Assembly: GCF_034479375.1 (NCBI RefSeq)
Contig: NZ_CP140155.1
Coordinates: 1,302,001-1,366,000 of the forward strand
Length of the DNA stretch: 64,000 bases
From: Rhodopseudomonas palustris
GTDB taxonomy: Bacteria > Pseudomonadota > Alphaproteobacteria > Rhizobiales > Xanthobacteraceae
Reading direction: 5' to 3'
Shown here: positions 51,550-62,015 of the stretch, piece by piece
Position numbering within the stretch: the stretch's first letter is position 1
How the letters are laid out: each line of letters begins with the position of its first letter
Notes under the pieces: model-generated
Told to the model about the DNA's origin: nothing
Seen by the model: only the letters and a program-made list of their open reading frames with translations
Database searches by the model: none
Position numbers and translations under genes: made by a program

Positions 51550-52575
51550 ATGAGTTCGCGCGCCTTCATCACCGGAATATCCGGCCTTGGTCTCACCGAC
51601 GACGAGCGCGGATTTCTCCGTGAATCGCGGCCGTGGGGCTTCATTCTATTCAAGCGGAACGTCGACAATCCGGCTCAACTTGCCGGATTGGTTCAACAAT
51701 TACGTGCCGAGATCGGCCAGCCCGACGCCCCGGTCCTGATCGATCAGGAGGGTGGACGCGTGCAACGGCTCGGCCCGCCGCATTGGCCGGTTTACCCGCG
51801 CGGGGCTGTTTTCTCGGCGATTTACGATATCGATTCGCAGCTCGGTCTTGCCGCGGCGCGTCTCAGCGCCCGGCTGATTGCCGCGGACCTGTACGATCTC
51901 GGGATCACCGTCGACTGCCTGCCGCTCGCCGACGTGCCGGTGGCAGGCGCCGATGCCGTGATCGGCGATCGCGCCTACGGCACCGAGCCCGCCAAGGTGG
52001 CGGCGATCGCCCGTGCGGTCACCGAGGGCCTGGAGCAAGGCTCCGTGCTGCCGGTCCTCAAACATATCCCCGGCCATGGACGCGCCACCGCAGACAGCCA
52101 TTTCCGCCTGCCGACGGTCGATACGCCCCGTGACGAGCTCGAACGCACCGATTTCGCCGCGTTTCAGCCGCTCGCCGATCTGCCGATGGCTATGACTGCA
52201 CATGTTGTGTTTAGCGCCCTCGATCCCGCCCAACCCGCGACGACTTCTGCGACAATCATCGATCAGGTGATTCGCAAGCGAATCGGGTTCCAAGGATTGC
52301 TGATGAGCGACGACGTCTCGATGAATGCGCTGGAGGGCACGATCGCGGATCGCACGCGCGCGAGCCTCGCGGCCGGCTGCGACGTCGTCCTGCATTGCAA
52401 CGGCAAGCTCGACGAAATGCGGCAGGTGGCCGCCGAGGCGACGGAGCTGACCGGCTTGGCGCTGCAGCGCGCAGAGGCGGCGCTGGCGTCGCGCAAGCCG
52501 CCGCAACCGTTCGACCGCAGAGCCGCACGCGCCGAACTCGAAACCTTGATCGTCCGCGCAGGGATGAGCGCATGA
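51550..52575 (+). CDS. nagZ: Beta-N-acetylhexosaminidase (NagZ)
   Basis: The 341-residue family 3 glycosidase removes N-acetylglucosamine from muropeptides in cell-wall recycling; the product pool affects AmpC induction. Motifs: WGFILFKRNVDNPAQL, LIDQEGGRVQRLGPP, the KHIPGHGRATADSH segment with the general acid/base His, and MSDDVSMNAL carrying the nucleophile Asp. Cytoplasmic, with no signal. The stop overlaps scpA by four bases (ATGA). Confidence 0.95.
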   Translation: MSSRAFITGISGLGLTDDERGFLRESRPWGFILFKRNVDNPAQLAGLVQQLRAEIGQPDAPVLIDQEGGRVQRLGPPHWPVYPRGAVFSAIYDIDSQLGLAAARLSARLIAADLYDLGITVDCLPLADVPVAGADAVIGDRAYGTEPAKVAAIARAVTEGLEQGSVLPVLKHIPGHGRATADSHFRLPTVDTPRDELERTDFAAFQPLADLPMAMTAHVVFSALDPAQPATTSATIIDQVIRKRIGFQGLLMSDDVSMNALEGTIADRTRASLAAGCDVVLHCNGKLDEMRQVAAEATELTGLALQRAEAALASRKPPQPFDRRAARAELETLIVRAGMSA

Positions 52576-53402
52576 CTGCTGAAATTCTGCAATTCGACAC
52601 TGGCCGGCCTGCGGAGCAGGTCGACCAGGACGAGGCGCTCGTCATCGACGTCGAGGGCTACGAAGGCCCGCTCGATCTGCTGCTCACGCTGGCGCGGCAG
52701 CAGAAGGTCGATCTGCACAAGATCTCGATCCTGGCGCTCGCCGACCAATATCTGCTGTTCATCGAGGAAGCGCGAAAGATTCGCCTCGAGCTCGCCGCCG
52801 ACTATCTGGTGATGGCGGCGTGGCTGGCGTTTCTGAAATCGCGGCTGCTGCTGCCGGAGCCGCCGGCGGCCGAAGGTCCGAGCGCCGAGGACATGGCGAC
52901 CGCGCTCGCCAACCGGCTGCGCCGGCTGGAGGCGATCCGCGAAGCCGCCAACCGGCTGATGACGCGGCCGCAGCTGCAGCGCGAGATCTTTCCACGCGGC
53001 ATGGCGGAGGCGATCGACGAGATCAAGCATCCGAAATTCACGGCGACGCTGTACGACCTGCTCAGCGCCTATGCGACGCAGCGCCAGTCGCGCGTGCTCG
53101 CCAGCGTGCATCTCGCGCGGCGCACGGTGTGGTCGCTGAGCGAGGCGCGCGCGTCGCTGGAGCGGCTGGTCGGCCTCGCCGAGGACTGGAGCCGGCTCGA
53201 CGAGTATCTGCTGCGTTATCTCGCCGATCCTTCGCAGAAGGCAACGGTGCTGGCGTCGAGTTTCGCCGCGGCGCTGGAGCTGGTGCGCGAGGGCGAAGTC
53301 GAACTGCATCAGTCGGGGCCTCTCGCGCCTTTGTATTTTCGTAAGCGTCCGCCGTCTCCAGCGATGGAAGCGGCGGCCGTGCCGGACGTTCCGGCAGGGT
53401 AG
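52572..53402 (+). CDS. scpA: Segregation and condensation protein A
   Basis: The 276-residue kleisin subunit of the Smc-ScpAB condensin links Smc heads. Signature: EGYEGPLDLLLTLARQQKVDL (as GPLDLLLTLARQQKVDL) near residues 31-48, then ISILALADQYL, and DYLVMAAWLAFLKSRLLLPE, which are diagnostic. The C-terminal winged-helix part (LIREGE-like ALELVREGEVELHQ) binds the Smc head. It is coupled with nagZ upstream and scpB downstream. Confidence 0.96.
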   Translation: MTAEILQFDTGRPAEQVDQDEALVIDVEGYEGPLDLLLTLARQQKVDLHKISILALADQYLLFIEEARKIRLELAADYLVMAAWLAFLKSRLLLPEPPAAEGPSAEDMATALANRLRRLEAIREAANRLMTRPQLQREIFPRGMAEAIDEIKHPKFTATLYDLLSAYATQRQSRVLASVHLARRTVWSLSEARASLERLVGLAEDWSRLDEYLLRYLADPSQKATVLASSFAAALELVREGEVELHQSGPLAPLYFRKRPPSPAMEAAAVPDVPAG

Positions 53403-53422
53403 TGGAAGAAGGAGAGCGAGCC

Positions 53423-54499
53423 ATGGCAAGTCTGGCGGAGAAGCGCATCGTGGAGTTCGAACCCAAAGTCGAACAATCCGAGGTCAGCGCCGAACAGCAG
53501 CCGCAAACCCGGCCCGAGGAACTGCGCCTTCTGGAAGCCCTGCTGTTCGCCTCGACCGAACCGCTCGAACAGTCGGCGCTCGCCAAGCGGATGCCGGACG
53601 GCGTCGACATCAAGGCGGCGCTGGCGCAACTCCAGGCCGATTACGCGCATCGCGGCGTCAACCTGGTGCGCATCGCCAGCAAATGGACGTTCCGCACCGC
53701 CGGCGATCTCGCCTGGCTGATGACGCGCGAGACCACCGAGACCCGCAAGCTGTCGCGGGCCGCGATCGAGATGCTGGCGATCATCGCCTATCACCAGCCG
53801 ATCACCCGCGCCGAAATCGAAGAGATCCGCGGCGTGGTGACTTCGAAGGGCACGCTCGACGTGCTGCTGGAGACCGGCTGGATTCGGCCGCGTGGCCGCC
53901 GCAAGACTCCGGGCCGGCCGCTGACCTTCGGCACCACCGAGAGCTTCCTGTCGCAGTTCAGCCTCGAGGCGCTGAGCGATCTGCCGGGCCTCGAAGAGCT
54001 GAAGGGCTCGGGTCTGCTCGACACCCGTCTGCCGACCGGCTTCAACGTGCCGACGCCGTCGGACGATCCGACGCTGCGTGAGGACGAAGACCCGCTGGAA
54101 TCCGGCGATCTCGAATTGGCGCTGGCGCCGGTCGCCGACCCGGAATTCGACGAAGCCGGTGCTGCGGCTCAGGCGGCCGAGGCGGAGACCGCTTCTGCTG
54201 CGACCGTCGAGGCTGAAATCGGCGAATCCGCGACCGGCTTTGCCGAGACGTCCGAGGATCAGCCTGCGGAGGCCGAGGTCGGCTTCGCTGAAGCCGATGA
54301 GGACGGATCGGACGCCACGGATACCGGCGCCGCGAACGAGGCGGTGCCGGAGACGCTCGAATACGATCAGTTCGACGACGAAACGGGCGCGTCGGACGCG
54401 GCTGATACCGAAACCGCGGAGCTTGATACCGCTGAGGTCGACGAAACCGAGGCGGACGACGGCAACGGCGACAACAAAGACGGTCACGAGCCGGTCTGA
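53423..54499 (+). CDS. scpB: Segregation and condensation protein B with long acidic tail
   Basis: The 358-residue partner of ScpA has two winged-helix domains in the first ~200 residues: LRLLEALLFASTEPL, then ALAQLQADYAHRGVNLVRIA, RKLSRAAIEMLAIIAYHQPITR and IEEIRGVVTSKGTLDVLLE, GWIRPRGRRKTPGRPL. Residues about 205-358 form a very acidic Ala/Glu/Asp/Thr-rich tail, far beyond the family's ~200-residue norm. ATG 53423 was chosen because an AAGGAGA ribosome site lies upstream; GTG 53402 overlaps the scpA stop. The tail is a low-complexity, probably disordered extension. Confidence 0.94.
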   Translation: MASLAEKRIVEFEPKVEQSEVSAEQQPQTRPEELRLLEALLFASTEPLEQSALAKRMPDGVDIKAALAQLQADYAHRGVNLVRIASKWTFRTAGDLAWLMTRETTETRKLSRAAIEMLAIIAYHQPITRAEIEEIRGVVTSKGTLDVLLETGWIRPRGRRKTPGRPLTFGTTESFLSQFSLEALSDLPGLEELKGSGLLDTRLPTGFNVPTPSDDPTLREDEDPLESGDLELALAPVADPEFDEAGAAAQAAEAETASAATVEAEIGESATGFAETSEDQPAEAEVGFAEADEDGSDATDTGAANEAVPETLEYDQFDDETGASDAADTETAELDTAEVDETEADDGNGDNKDGHEPV

Positions 54500-54649
54500 C
54501 TCGCGTTAAGCGCGACGACAGGAACCTCCAGCCGCGACGATCACGACGCCGTTGCCGCGGCTTAAATCCTTGTTTTTGGCCGCTCTTGCCCCTAGTTTCT
54601 GACAAAGGCCACGGGCTGGTGCGCCGGTCGAGTTTCGGGAGATTGCAGG

Positions 54650-54889
54650 ATGGGTTCACTCAGTATCTGGCACTGGATCGTCGTTATCGCGGTCGTCCTG
54701 CTGCTGTTCGGTCGCGGCAAGATTTCCGACCTGATGGGCGACGTCGCCCAGGGTATCAAGTCCTTCAAGAAGGGCTTGCAGGACGATGAAAAGACTGCCG
54801 AAAAGCCCGACGCCGTGAAATCGCTCGATCACAACGCGACGGCCGGCGCGCAGCCGAATCGTACCGACGTCGGCAGCAAGGCGGTCTGA
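54650..54889 (+). CDS. tatA: Sec-independent protein translocase TatA
   Basis: The 79-residue single-span protein polymerises to form the Tat pore. N-terminal transmembrane helix [20 protein letters not shown] with the FGRGK hinge, then amphipathic helix [17 protein letters not shown] with the conserved FKKG, then a polar tail. The length is standard. It begins the tatABC run; 163 bp separates it from tatB. Confidence 0.96.
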   Translation: MGSLSIWHWIVVIAVVLLLFGRGKISDLMGDVAQGIKSFKKGLQDDEKTAEKPDAVKSLDHNATAGAQPNRTDVGSKAV

Positions 54890-55052
54890 CGCCGACGCCT
54901 TTGCCGGGCGTGTCGCGGGCTGATTTTGCTTGCGGCAAAGTGGTGGCAAAGCGAAGGCGCTTGTGGTCGCAAGCCGCCTCGGGCAGGAGTGATCGCTGAG
55001 GCGGCTGCCGATGTCGGCCCGCAAGCGCAGTTTGGCATCTTCGGCAGTTCTC

Positions 55053-55619
55053 ATGTTCGACATCGGGTGGAGTGAACTGGTCGTGATCGGAGTCGTCGCA
55101 CTGGTCGCGATCGGCCCGAAGGAACTCCCCGGCGTGCTCCGCATGGTCGGCCAGTGGATGGGCAAGGCGCGCAAGCTCGCCTCCGAATTCCAGGGCCAGT
55201 TTCAGGAAGCGATGCGCGAGGCCGAGATGGCCGACCTCAAGAAGTCGTTCGACGAGGTCAAGGAAGCGACCGCAGGCCTGTCGACCAACAACATGCTGAC
55301 CAAGCTCGGCAGCGAGCTCTCCGAAGCCGCGGCAATCGACAAGAGTGCGCTCGACACCCCGCCGGTCGAGCCGACCACCCCGGCGCCGCCGACGCCCGAG
55401 ACCTTCATCGAGGCCACCAGCCATCAGGCCGTCACCGGCGAGCCGCTGGCGATCGTCAGCGAGGCGCAGGCCGCGGGGCACGGCACGCTTCCGGTGCCGG
55501 CCGAAACCCACGCGCTCGCCACCAACGATCTGGCGCCGCCGGATCTGGCGCACCCCGCGCCCGCTCACAATTCCGACCCCGCCAACTCCGAACCCGCCAA
55601 GGACGCCAAAGCCTCATGA
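55053..55619 (+). CDS. tatB: Sec-independent protein translocase TatB
   Basis: The 188-residue partner of TatC in substrate recognition begins [30 protein letters not shown], with the diagnostic Glu in the short helix and GPKELP hinge. An amphipathic helix follows ([21 protein letters not shown]), then a Pro/Ala-rich tail. The start at 55053 gives the usual MFDIGW beginning; an upstream ATG at 55011 adds 14 residues. The stop overlaps tatC by four bases. Confidence 0.96.
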   Translation: MFDIGWSELVVIGVVALVAIGPKELPGVLRMVGQWMGKARKLASEFQGQFQEAMREAEMADLKKSFDEVKEATAGLSTNNMLTKLGSELSEAAAIDKSALDTPPVEPTTPAPPTPETFIEATSHQAVTGEPLAIVSEAQAAGHGTLPVPAETHALATNDLAPPDLAHPAPAHNSDPANSEPAKDAKAS

Positions 55620-56434
55620 GCGCCGAGGACATCGAAGCCTCCAAGGCGCCGTTGATGGATCATCTGATCGAGCTGCGCTCGCGGCTGATCAAGGCGCTGC
55701 TCGCCTTCGGCATCGCCTTCATCTTCTGCTTCTTCTTCGCCAAGCAGATCTACAACGTGCTGGTGTGGCCGTTCGTCTGGGTCGCGGGCGCGGAGAATTC
55801 GAAATTCATCTACACCGCGCTGCTGGAATACTTCCTCACCCAGCTCAAGCTGGCGATGTTCGGCGCCGGCTTCATCTCGTTCCCGATCATCGCGACGCAG
55901 ATCTACAAATTCGTCGCGCCCGGCCTCTACAAGCACGAGAAGAACGCCTTCCTGCCGTATCTGGTGGCGACGCCGGTGTTCTTCGCGCTCGGCTCGCTGC
56001 TGGTGTATTTCATCGTGCTGCCGATGCTGGTGCGGTTTTCGCTCGGGATGCAGCAGATCGGCGGCGACGAGACCGCGCAGATCCAGTTGCTGCCCAAGGT
56101 CGGCGAATATCTGTCGCTGATGATGTCGCTGATCTTCGCCTTCGGCCTGGCGTTCCAGCTCCCGGTGATCCTGACGCTGCTCGGCCGCATCGGCGTGCTG
56201 ACCTCCAAGCAGCTCCGCGAGAAGCGGCGCTATTTCATCGTCGGCTCGTTCGTGATCGCCGCGGTGCTGACGCCGCCCGACGTCATCAGCCAGATGTCGC
56301 TGGCGCTGCCGCTGATGGTTCTCTACGAGGGCTCGATCTTCGCCGTGGCGTTCGTCGAGAGGGATCTGAAGGCCAAGGCGGCGGCGGCAGCATCGGCCGA
56401 TTCGACCGAGGCTCCACCGCCGGCTGCGGGGTAG
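55616..56434 (+). CDS. tatC: Sec-independent protein translocase TatC
   Basis: The 272-residue six-helix membrane receptor for twin-arginine signals has [18 protein letters not shown] at the N-terminus (conserved HLxELR), [42 protein letters not shown] and the [10 protein letters not shown]...LTPPDVISQ region. The C-terminal tail is Ala-rich. Tat substrates in this window include the OpgD-like and ABC binding proteins, judged by their twin-arginine signals. Confidence 0.97.
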   Translation: MSAEDIEASKAPLMDHLIELRSRLIKALLAFGIAFIFCFFFAKQIYNVLVWPFVWVAGAENSKFIYTALLEYFLTQLKLAMFGAGFISFPIIATQIYKFVAPGLYKHEKNAFLPYLVATPVFFALGSLLVYFIVLPMLVRFSLGMQQIGGDETAQIQLLPKVGEYLSLMMSLIFAFGLAFQLPVILTLLGRIGVLTSKQLREKRRYFIVGSFVIAAVLTPPDVISQMSLALPLMVLYEGSIFAVAFVERDLKAKAAAAASADSTEAPPPAAG

Positions 56435-56453
56435 GACTCTCTACGCATTTTGC

Positions 56454-56589
56454 CGTCATCCTGAGGAGGCCGGCATCGCCCGAAGGGCGAGGCTGGCCGG
56501 CTCGAAGGATGGCCGCGGGCGCACTTGCCGCGCGCAGTCCGCGTCGCCGCATCCTTCGAGGCTCGCTGCGCTCACGCCTCAGGATGACG
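56454..56589. repeat. Palindromic repeat of the CGTCATCCTGAGG family
   Basis: The element begins CGTCATCCTGAGG and ends CCTCAGGATGACG; inner arms GGCTCGAAGGATG and CATCCTTCGAGGC also pair. Overall length about 136 bp, between tatC and serS. A half-copy with related bases appears at 60614-60655. Confidence 0.88.
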
Positions 56590-56617
56590 ACTCAGGAGAT
56601 GGTTGGCGAGCGCCTGA

Positions 56618-58210
<1,593 letters not shown>

Positions 58211-58226
58211 GCGCGATGACTCTCCC

Positions 58227-58383
58227 CGTCATTGCGAGCCCAACGGGTCGGTGCTGTGCACCGCCCGATGACAAGCTCCGGCGAAGCAATCCAGAAGCGC
58301 CGTACTCGGCGCTGGATTGCTTCGTCGCGGAGCTTGTGCCCGGACAGCGCGTCGCGCTGATCCGGGTGCTCCTCGCAATGACG
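58227..58383. repeat. Long inverted repeat of the CGTCATTGCGAG family
   Basis: It begins CGTCATTGCGAG and ends CTCGCAATGACG, with inner arms GAAGCAATCCAG and CTGGATTGCTTC, and is longer than its relatives (about 157 bp) because of extra paired sequence. The right end contains the ATG used as the probable start of the CAP-domain gene. Confidence 0.88.
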
Positions 58384-58968
58384 GTGCTGCTGGCGGGAGT
58401 TCTCGCGACTCCCGCTTTCGCCCAATCGCCGGCCGAACTGATCTCGCAGTTCCGCGCCAAGAACGGCGAGGGCGCGGTGACGCTCGACGCGACCCTGAAT
58501 GCGGTCGCGCAGGAGCAGGCCAGCGCGATGGCGGCGAAGGACGTGCTCGATCACGACGTCGCAGGCTCGTTCACCGCGCGCGTGGCGCGATCGAACGCCG
58601 GCAGCGCCGCCGAGAACATCGCCTATGGATACGCCGATTTTCCGCGCACGCTCGGGCAGTGGATCAATTCGTCGGGCCACCGTCGCAATCTGTTGCTGAA
58701 GGGCGCCTCGAAAGTCGGCATAGCCAACGCCAAGAGCGCCAGCGGCCGGACCTATTGGGCGATGGTGATCGCCGGCGATTACGAGAAACCGAAACCGAAG
58801 CCTGAATCGAAACCGGCCAAGGACAAGGCCGGCAAGGACAAGCCTGCCAAGGACAAATCCGCCAAGGACAGGCCTGGCAAGGAGAAGTCTGGCAAGACCA
58901 ATCCGAGCAAGTCGAAACCTCAGCCCAAGCGCGACTGCACCATCAAGCTGCTGGGGCTCTGCATCTGA
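58378..58968 (+). CDS. Exported CAP-domain (SCP/PR-1-like) protein
   Basis: The 196-residue protein has a short hydrophobic signal-like start (TVLLAGVLATPAFAQ) and a CAP domain (PF00188): AELISQFRAKNGEGAVTLDATLNAVAQEQASAMA, VLDHDVAGSFTARV, AAENIAYGYADFPRTLGQWINSSGHRRNLL (short motifs given). The HRRNLLL stretch and conserved His/Glu positions fit. A Lys/Pro/Asp-rich repeat tail (KPAKDKAGKDKP) and a terminal Cys pair follow. The start is uncertain: ATG 58378 lies in the end of an intergenic repeat; GTG 58366 or an upstream ATG at 58216 (through the repeat) would give a longer, more basic signal peptide. Function unknown. Confidence 0.75.
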   Translation: MTVLLAGVLATPAFAQSPAELISQFRAKNGEGAVTLDATLNAVAQEQASAMAAKDVLDHDVAGSFTARVARSNAGSAAENIAYGYADFPRTLGQWINSSGHRRNLLLKGASKVGIANAKSASGRTYWAMVIAGDYEKPKPKPESKPAKDKAGKDKPAKDKSAKDRPGKEKSGKTNPSKSKPQPKRDCTIKLLGLCI

Positions 58969-59086
58969 CCTCCATGTTCCCCGGACGCGCCGCGGCACGC
59001 AGTGCCGCTGCGCAGATCCGGGGTCCCGGTGAGGCGGGTGCGGTCGCATTTCGGTCGAATGTGCAACCGCTGCAGCCGCAACGATT

Positions 59087-59202
59087 CGTCCCCGCGCAGG
59101 CGGGGACCCATATCCCCTGGCTTTTCAAGTTGAAGACGGGCCTCTGCCGCAGCGATTCAATCGAGACGCTGCGGCGTATGGATCCCCGCCTGCGCGGGGA
59201 CG
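59087..59202. repeat. Inverted repeat of the CGTCCCCGCGCAGGCGGGGAC family
   Basis: Left end CGTCCCCGCGCAGGCGGGGA, right end TCCCCGCCTGCGCGGGGACG, each itself a small hairpin and the two together an inverted pair of about 116 bp. It lies downstream of the CAP gene (which ends at 58968), between it and a convergent small gene. Confidence 0.88.
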
Positions 59203-59260
59203 ACATGCTGATAGGCAATGGCCAAAACGCTGCGCGCTGCGCCGCGCCCGGGACGCGTGA

Positions 59261-59539
59261 TCACTTCGACGCCACCTTGTGCGACTTCGCGGCGGCGAAG
59301 TCGCGGTCCATCACGGCGCGGCAGCCGGTCGAGAGCTTGGTGCGGTTGCTGCGCATGCAGGCGGTGATCTTCGGGATGCTCGGGATTTCCGACGAGCACA
59401 GCTTGAAGGCGTCGTTGGTGCACATCTGCGCGGCTTCCGAGCTGTAGGCGAAGCTCGCGCTCGAGCCTGCCGGGAGCAGGGCCGCGACGAGCAGCGCGAA
59501 ACCGATTCGGCGGATCATTTGCGTGCGGGTGGCGGTCAT
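59261..59539 (-). CDS. Small exported cysteine-containing protein
   Basis: The 92-residue protein has a signal peptide (MTATRTQMIRRIGFALLVAA, cleavage near SFA-YS) and a mature part of about 60 residues with four cysteines: AQMCTNDAFKLCSSEIPS and TACMRSNRTKLSTGCRAVM. The C-x9-C ... C-x13-C pattern resembles the short cysteine-rich repeats seen in small periplasmic proteins of Bradyrhizobium relatives. Function unknown. It is convergent with the CAP gene and divergent from surE. Confidence 0.7.
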   Translation of the reverse strand: MTATRTQMIRRIGFALLVAALLPAGSSASFAYSSEAAQMCTNDAFKLCSSEIPSIPKITACMRSNRTKLSTGCRAVMDRDFAAAKSHKVASK

Positions 59540-59718
59540 GGTCGGCTCCCTTGGGTCGGCCGCGGCGCGGCGTGTCGATGGCTGAACCCTGCCAGCAACA
59601 TTCTCCGACGACTGTGATAGGCATCACACGGAAGCGGCGGTCGCTATTTGCCTCTCGGTCGTCCGCCGGATAAGACCACGTCCATCACCGACGAACTGAC
59701 GAAAGGCGCCCGAACGAC

Positions 59719-60486
59719 ATGCGGATTCTGTGCACCAATGACGATGGCATCCATGCGCCCGGGCTCAAGGCGGTCGAGGAGATCGCCCGCGCGCTGTCCG
59801 ACGACGTCTGGGTGGTGGCGCCGGAACTCGACCAGTCGGGCGTATCGCATTCGCTCTCGCTGAACGACCCGCTGCGGCTGCGTGAAGTCGGTCCGCGGCA
59901 TTTCGCCGTGCGCGGCACCCCGACCGATTGCGTGATCATGGGCGCGCGGCACATTCTCGGCGACAAGGCGCCGGATCTGGTGCTGTCCGGCGTCAACAGG
60001 GGCCGCAACGTCGCCGAGGACGTGGTTTATTCAGGCACCATCGCCGGTGCGCTGGAAGGCACCATTCTGGGGTTTCCGTCGTTCGCGCTGTCGCAGGAAT
60101 TCACGCTCGAGACCCGCAACACGCCGCTGTGGGACACCGCCAAGGCGCACGGTCCCGAAATCCTGCGCAAGGCGATCAAGGCCGGCGTGCCGAAGAACAC
60201 GGTGATCAACATCAACTTCCCGGCCTGCGCGCCCGACGAGGTCAAGGGCGTCCAGGTGACCCGGCAGGGCAAGCGCAATCAGGGCTTCCTGCGGATCGAC
60301 GAGCGCCACGACGGCCGCGGCAATCCGTATTTCTGGATCGGCTTCGAGCGCATCGCCGTGGTCGACATGCCCGCCGAGGGCACCGATCTCGCCGCGCTGG
60401 CGGCGAAGTACGTCTCGGTCACGCCGCTGCGGCTCGACCGCACCGACGAGGCGTTCTCCGCGACGCTGGCGCAGACGCTGGGGTGA
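59719..60486 (+). CDS. surE: 5'/3'-nucleotidase SurE
   Basis: The 255-residue metal-dependent phosphatase acts on nucleoside monophosphates and is linked to stationary-phase survival. Motifs: [15 protein letters not shown] (metal-binding Asp pair), [22 protein letters not shown] and the [20 protein letters not shown] segment. Standard length. With pcm and nlpD it forms a cluster conserved in proteobacteria, here interrupted by an antisense response regulator gene. Confidence 0.97.
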   Translation: MRILCTNDDGIHAPGLKAVEEIARALSDDVWVVAPELDQSGVSHSLSLNDPLRLREVGPRHFAVRGTPTDCVIMGARHILGDKAPDLVLSGVNRGRNVAEDVVYSGTIAGALEGTILGFPSFALSQEFTLETRNTPLWDTAKAHGPEILRKAIKAGVPKNTVININFPACAPDEVKGVQVTRQGKRNQGFLRIDERHDGRGNPYFWIGFERIAVVDMPAEGTDLAALAAKYVSVTPLRLDRTDEAFSATLAQTLG

Positions 60487-60506
60487 TCTGGACGTCGTAA
60501 GGTTAC

Positions 60507-60603
60507 TAGGGTGGGCAAAGCGGAGCGTGCCCACGCGCGCGATGCCGCAGCGATGTGATCGTTGCGCGTGGGCACGGCGCAAGGGCGCCTTTGCCCACCC
60601 TAC
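60507..60603. repeat. Inverted repeat of the TAGGGTGGGCAAAG family
   Basis: It begins TAGGGTGGGCAAAG and ends CTTTGCCCACCCTA, with inner arms GTGCCCACGCGC and GCGCGTGGGCAC. It lies just after surE and is followed (60614-60655) by a half-copy related to the CGTCATCC repeat. Confidence 0.88.
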
Positions 60604-60676
60604 AAGCTGCCGTCATCTGCAGGCGCGAGCGTAGCGAGCCTCGAAGGGATGACGTCGAATCCGTTGGGGCGGCGAA

Positions 60677-61048
60677 CTACGCCGCGCCGCGCAGCGTGGT
60701 GTCGAGCAATTGCTTCAGCGATTCGATCTGGAACGGCTTCTGCAGCGCCGGGCGGTCGCGGTAGTCTTCCGGCACGCCCTGGGTGCCGTAGCCGGTGGCG
60801 AAGATGAAGGGGCGGTTGCGCGCCTTCAGCACGTCGGCGACCGGCGAGATCACCTTGCCGTTGACGTTGACGTCGAGGATCGCGACGTCGAATTCGGTCG
60901 TGCCGGCGAGCTTGACGGCTTCGTTGATCTCGCCGGTTTCGGCGGCGACGCTGAAGCCGAGCTCCTCCAGCATGTCGACGACCATCATCCTGATCATCGC
61001 CTCGTCTTCGACCAGGAAGACGGTGCGGGCCGGCTTGTCGATCGTCAT
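60677..61048 (-). CDS. Single-domain response regulator (CheY-like receiver)
   Basis: The 123-residue protein is a stand-alone receiver domain: FLVEDEAMIRMMVVDMLEELGF with the acidic pair, phosphoacceptor Asp in DVAILDVNVNG (about residue 59), FATGYG and the conserved Lys in QKPF. No output domain. The start at 61048 gives MTIDKPARTVFLVEDE; the longer frame upstream is not coding. It may act on a histidine kinase elsewhere or as a phosphate sink. It is antisense between surE and pcm. Confidence 0.92.
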   Translation of the reverse strand: MTIDKPARTVFLVEDEAMIRMMVVDMLEELGFSVAAETGEINEAVKLAGTTEFDVAILDVNVNGKVISPVADVLKARNRPFIFATGYGTQGVPEDYRDRPALQKPFQIESLKQLLDTTLRGAA

Positions 61049-61265
61049 TGGGTATCCCCTTGGAGCCGCCCGCAATCTGGGCTGACATCTCGATTGTAAA
61101 CTCGCAAAAACCCCAGTGCAAAGCAATCGCAACCTGCGGCCGCTGCGAGGCATCCAAGCACAGGCTTGCCAGAATTCCCTCGTCCATCCAACAATTTGAT
61201 CGAATCGCGGAATTCGGCGATGGAACCGGGGCCGCTGCGGTCCCGTGCCGGCCGAGCGAGGGACG

Positions 61266-61916
61266 ATGATCACCGTGGCGGCGCCGCCGGAAAAGATGCT
61301 GTTTCAACTGAGCCTGCGACGCCGCGGCATCAGTGACCGCGGGGTGCTGCAGGCGATGGAATCGGTGCCGCGGGACCGCTTCGTCGATCCGGTGCATCGC
61401 GACAGCGCCTGGCGCGACACCGCGCTGCCGATCGCCTGCGGCCAGACCATCAGCCAGCCCTTCGTCATCGCCTACATGACCGAGCAGCTCCAGCTCCAGC
61501 CCGGCCTCCGTCTGCTCGAGATCGGCACCGGCTCGGGGTACCATGCAGCGGTGCTGTCGCTGCTGGTGCGCGACGTCGTCAGCGTCGAACGCTTCAAGAC
61601 GCTCGCCGACCGCGCCCGCGCCCGGCTGAAGGAGCTGAACTACGCCAATGTCGAGGTGGTGCTGGGCGACGGTTTCGCATTGCCGGAGGGGCAGGGCACC
61701 TTCGACCGCATCCTGGTGACCGCGGCGATGGCCGAGCTGCCGCAGCCGCTGCTCGACCTGCTCGACCCGGACGGCATCCTGATCGCACCGATCGGGCCGG
61801 GCAACGGCCGGCAGACGCTGATCCGGGTGCAGCGCAAGAACGACGGTTTCCTCCGCAAACCGCTGGTGGATGTGCGGTTCGTGCCGGCGCTGCCGGGCAT
61901 CGCCCGCGAGCTCTGA
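61266..61916 (+). CDS. pcm: Protein-L-isoaspartate O-methyltransferase
   Basis: The 216-residue enzyme uses S-adenosylmethionine to repair isoaspartyl residues. Motifs: [18 protein letters not shown] (family signature), the SAM-binding [16 protein letters not shown] and VLGDGF, and the FDRILVTAA region. Start at 61266 ([10 protein letters not shown]) has a GAGCGAGGG ribosome site; an ATG at 61245 is seven codons earlier. It is followed 99 bp later by the nlpD-like gene. Confidence 0.95.
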   Translation: MITVAAPPEKMLFQLSLRRRGISDRGVLQAMESVPRDRFVDPVHRDSAWRDTALPIACGQTISQPFVIAYMTEQLQLQPGLRLLEIGTGSGYHAAVLSLLVRDVVSVERFKTLADRARARLKELNYANVEVVLGDGFALPEGQGTFDRILVTAAMAELPQPLLDLLDPDGILIAPIGPGNGRQTLIRVQRKNDGFLRKPLVDVRFVPALPGIAREL

Positions 61917-62015
61917 GCATCGCACGTCAAGACCCGTCGTGACGCAGGGTTAAACGCTTGTTTACTGCCGACGTGTTTACTCAATTTACCTTGAGTTGCG
62001 TATGAGTGAGTAACC

